From: Methanocorpusculum sp.
Lineage (GTDB): Archaea > Halobacteriota > Methanomicrobia > Methanomicrobiales > Methanocorpusculaceae
Reading direction: 5' to 3'
DNA: 13,134 nt
Assembly (NCBI GenBank): GCA_029987395.1
Contig: DALTVX010000032.1
Coordinates: 1-13,134, forward strand
In this document: in pieces, positions 12,205 to 13,134 of the stretch
Position numbering within the stretch: the first letter of the stretch is position 1
Layout of the letters: the number at the start of each line of letters is the position of its first letter
The notes under the pieces: model-generated
What the model was told of the DNA's origin: nothing
The model's input: only the letters and a program-made list of their open reading frames with translations
Databases searched by the model: none
Program-made: the position numbers and the translations under genes

Positions 12205-13134
12205 ATGGACTGGGCAGAGAAGTACCGCCCGATGCATCTTGCCGATATTTTGGGCAATGGATCGGCGATCAGACAGATAGTTGACTGGGCACGGAGCTGG
12301 ACGCCGGAGTCACGTCCTCTTCTTTTCACGGGAAAGCCGGGTATTGGAAAAACCTCGGCAGCTCTGGCTCTTGCCCGAGATATGGACTGGGAATTACTGG
12401 AGATGAACGCATCTGACGCCCGCACGAAAACGATCATTGAGCGGGTCGCTGGAAACTCGTCAACTACGGCAAGTCTGTTTGGTTCCGGGCGAAAACTGAT
12501 CGTGATCGACGAGGTGGACAATCTCGAAGGAAATGCGGATCGTGGAGGCGCTCGGGCGATCGCAGATATCATCAAACAGGCAAAGCAGCCGATCGTCTTG
12601 ATCGCAAATGATGCATACGGCGTTTCAGACGCGATCCGCAGACTCTGTGATCCGGTGCCATTTCGGGCGATCACGGGATCAACTCTGCAAAAACGGATGA
12701 AGGAAATCTGCCGGTTCGAGGATATCGCCTGCGGGGAGGACGCACTGACGGCGATCTCGGAGAGTTCGGCAGGCGATATGCGAACAGCAGTGAACATGCT
12801 GTTTGGCTCATCGACCGGGAAGACGAGTCTTTCTGCCGAGGACATCAACACCGCCCAGAAGGATGAACGGGCATCGATCTTTGATCTGGTGGGCGGGGTG
12901 TTTGCAGGAGCGCCTGACCGGGAGCTGCAGAAGCTTTCGTTTGCATGCGATGAAAAACCGGACTCGGTGATGCAGTGGGTGGAGGAGTCCATCCCGCTGA
13001 TGCATGACCCTGAACGGCGCCTTAGGGCATACGGCAGGATCTCGCGGGCCGATGTGTATCTCGGGCGAACGATGCGGCGCCAGTACTTCACCCTCTGGCG
13101 ATATGCCTCGTCGATGATGACACTTGGGGTCGCC
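12205..13134 (+). CDS. rfcL: Replication factor C large subunit, 3'-truncated
   Basis: The first 310 codons are open to the window end, with no stop. The protein begins MDWAEKYRP, the standard RfcL opening, followed by the Walker A motif GKPGIGKT (43-50), Walker B IDEVD (101-105), a sensor 1 region LIAND (132-136) and SAGDMRTAVNML, the conserved sensor 2 block. It is the AAA+ large subunit that with RfcS opens the PCNA clamp and loads it on DNA. Where the small subunit has the SRC arginine finger, this reads RRLC, as expected for the large subunit. The start ATG 12205 fits the family N-terminus. The C-terminal collar and PCNA-binding tail lie outside the window. Confidence 0.95.
   Translation, partial: MDWAEKYRPMHLADILGNGSAIRQIVDWARSWTPESRPLLFTGKPGIGKTSAALALARDMDWELLEMNASDARTKTIIERVAGNSSTTASLFGSGRKLIVIDEVDNLEGNADRGGARAIADIIKQAKQPIVLIANDAYGVSDAIRRLCDPVPFRAITGSTLQKRMKEICRFEDIACGEDALTAISESSAGDMRTAVNMLFGSSTGKTSLSAEDINTAQKDERASIFDLVGGVFAGAPDRELQKLSFACDEKPDSVMQWVEESIPLMHDPERRLRAYGRISRADVYLGRTMRRQYFTLWRYASSMMTLGVA

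Noticed and set aside
12087..13091. Long open frame of 334 codons on the minus strand
   Set aside because: It lies antisense to the clearly recognised rfcL over nearly its whole length; its Ser/Arg-rich composition is what the reverse strand of such codon use gives, and no domain is recognisable.
1..13134. CRISPR array, insertion sequence, phage or defence island, tRNA or rRNA
   Set aside because: No spaced direct repeats, transposase, integrase, nuclease-type defence gene, cloverleaf or rRNA core was found; all larger genes are core metabolism, chromatin, replication, regulation or methanogen marker genes.

Overview
The window is euryarchaeal DNA from a methanogen, most likely a member of the Methanomicrobiales; a Methanocorpusculum-like genome would fit, but that name is an inference from gene content and style and was not checked against a database. 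Supporting signs are a four-subunit 2-oxoglutarate:ferredoxin oxidoreductase next to succinyl-CoA synthetase, an archaeal-type S-adenosylmethionine synthetase, an HMf-type histone, an archaeal clamp-loader large subunit, two methanogen marker proteins (Mmp2 and MtxX/Mmp4), archaeal TATA boxes about 25-30 bases before predicted transcription starts, GGTGAT-type ribosome binding sites and oligo-T terminators.

Layout. (1) Bases 1-5395, plus strand: the 3' end of korD, then korA, korB, korC, sucC, sucD and a DacZ-type diadenylate cyclase. All six junctions are exact 4-base stop/start overlaps, and the run closes at a hairpin plus T-tract (5427-5460). The enzymes interconvert succinate, succinyl-CoA and 2-oxoglutarate. 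In methanogens with a reductive incomplete TCA branch this supplies 2-oxoglutarate for glutamate. The second-messenger cyclase at the end of the same run is the most thought-provoking feature here. (2) Bases 5396-8942, plus strand: a promoter region with palindromes, then metK, hisG, hisA and hisB, packed tightly. (3) Bases 8943-9333: convergent terminators and a small histone gene on the minus strand, with a perfect 17-base inverted repeat just upstream of its TATA box. (4) Bases 9425-11185, minus strand: a two-gene unit, methanogenesis marker 2 (PurM/AIR-synthase-like) followed by mtxX (marker 4, phosphotransacetylase-like), joined by a 4-base overlap. (5) Bases 11186-12126: a 174-base divergent regulatory region with two inverted repeats, then a TrmB-family regulator on the plus strand. 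(6) Bases 12168-13134: promoter and first 310 codons of the replication factor C large subunit, cut by the window end.

The window looks like ordinary chromosomal core and methanogen-specific genes. I see no insertion sequence, CRISPR array, tRNA, rRNA or prophage sign. The points worth following are the cyclase tied to 2-oxoglutarate synthesis, the conserved but functionally unassigned Mmp2/MtxX enzyme pair beside a candidate regulator, several promoter-overlapping palindromes, and a strong excess of the word GATC in coding sequence.
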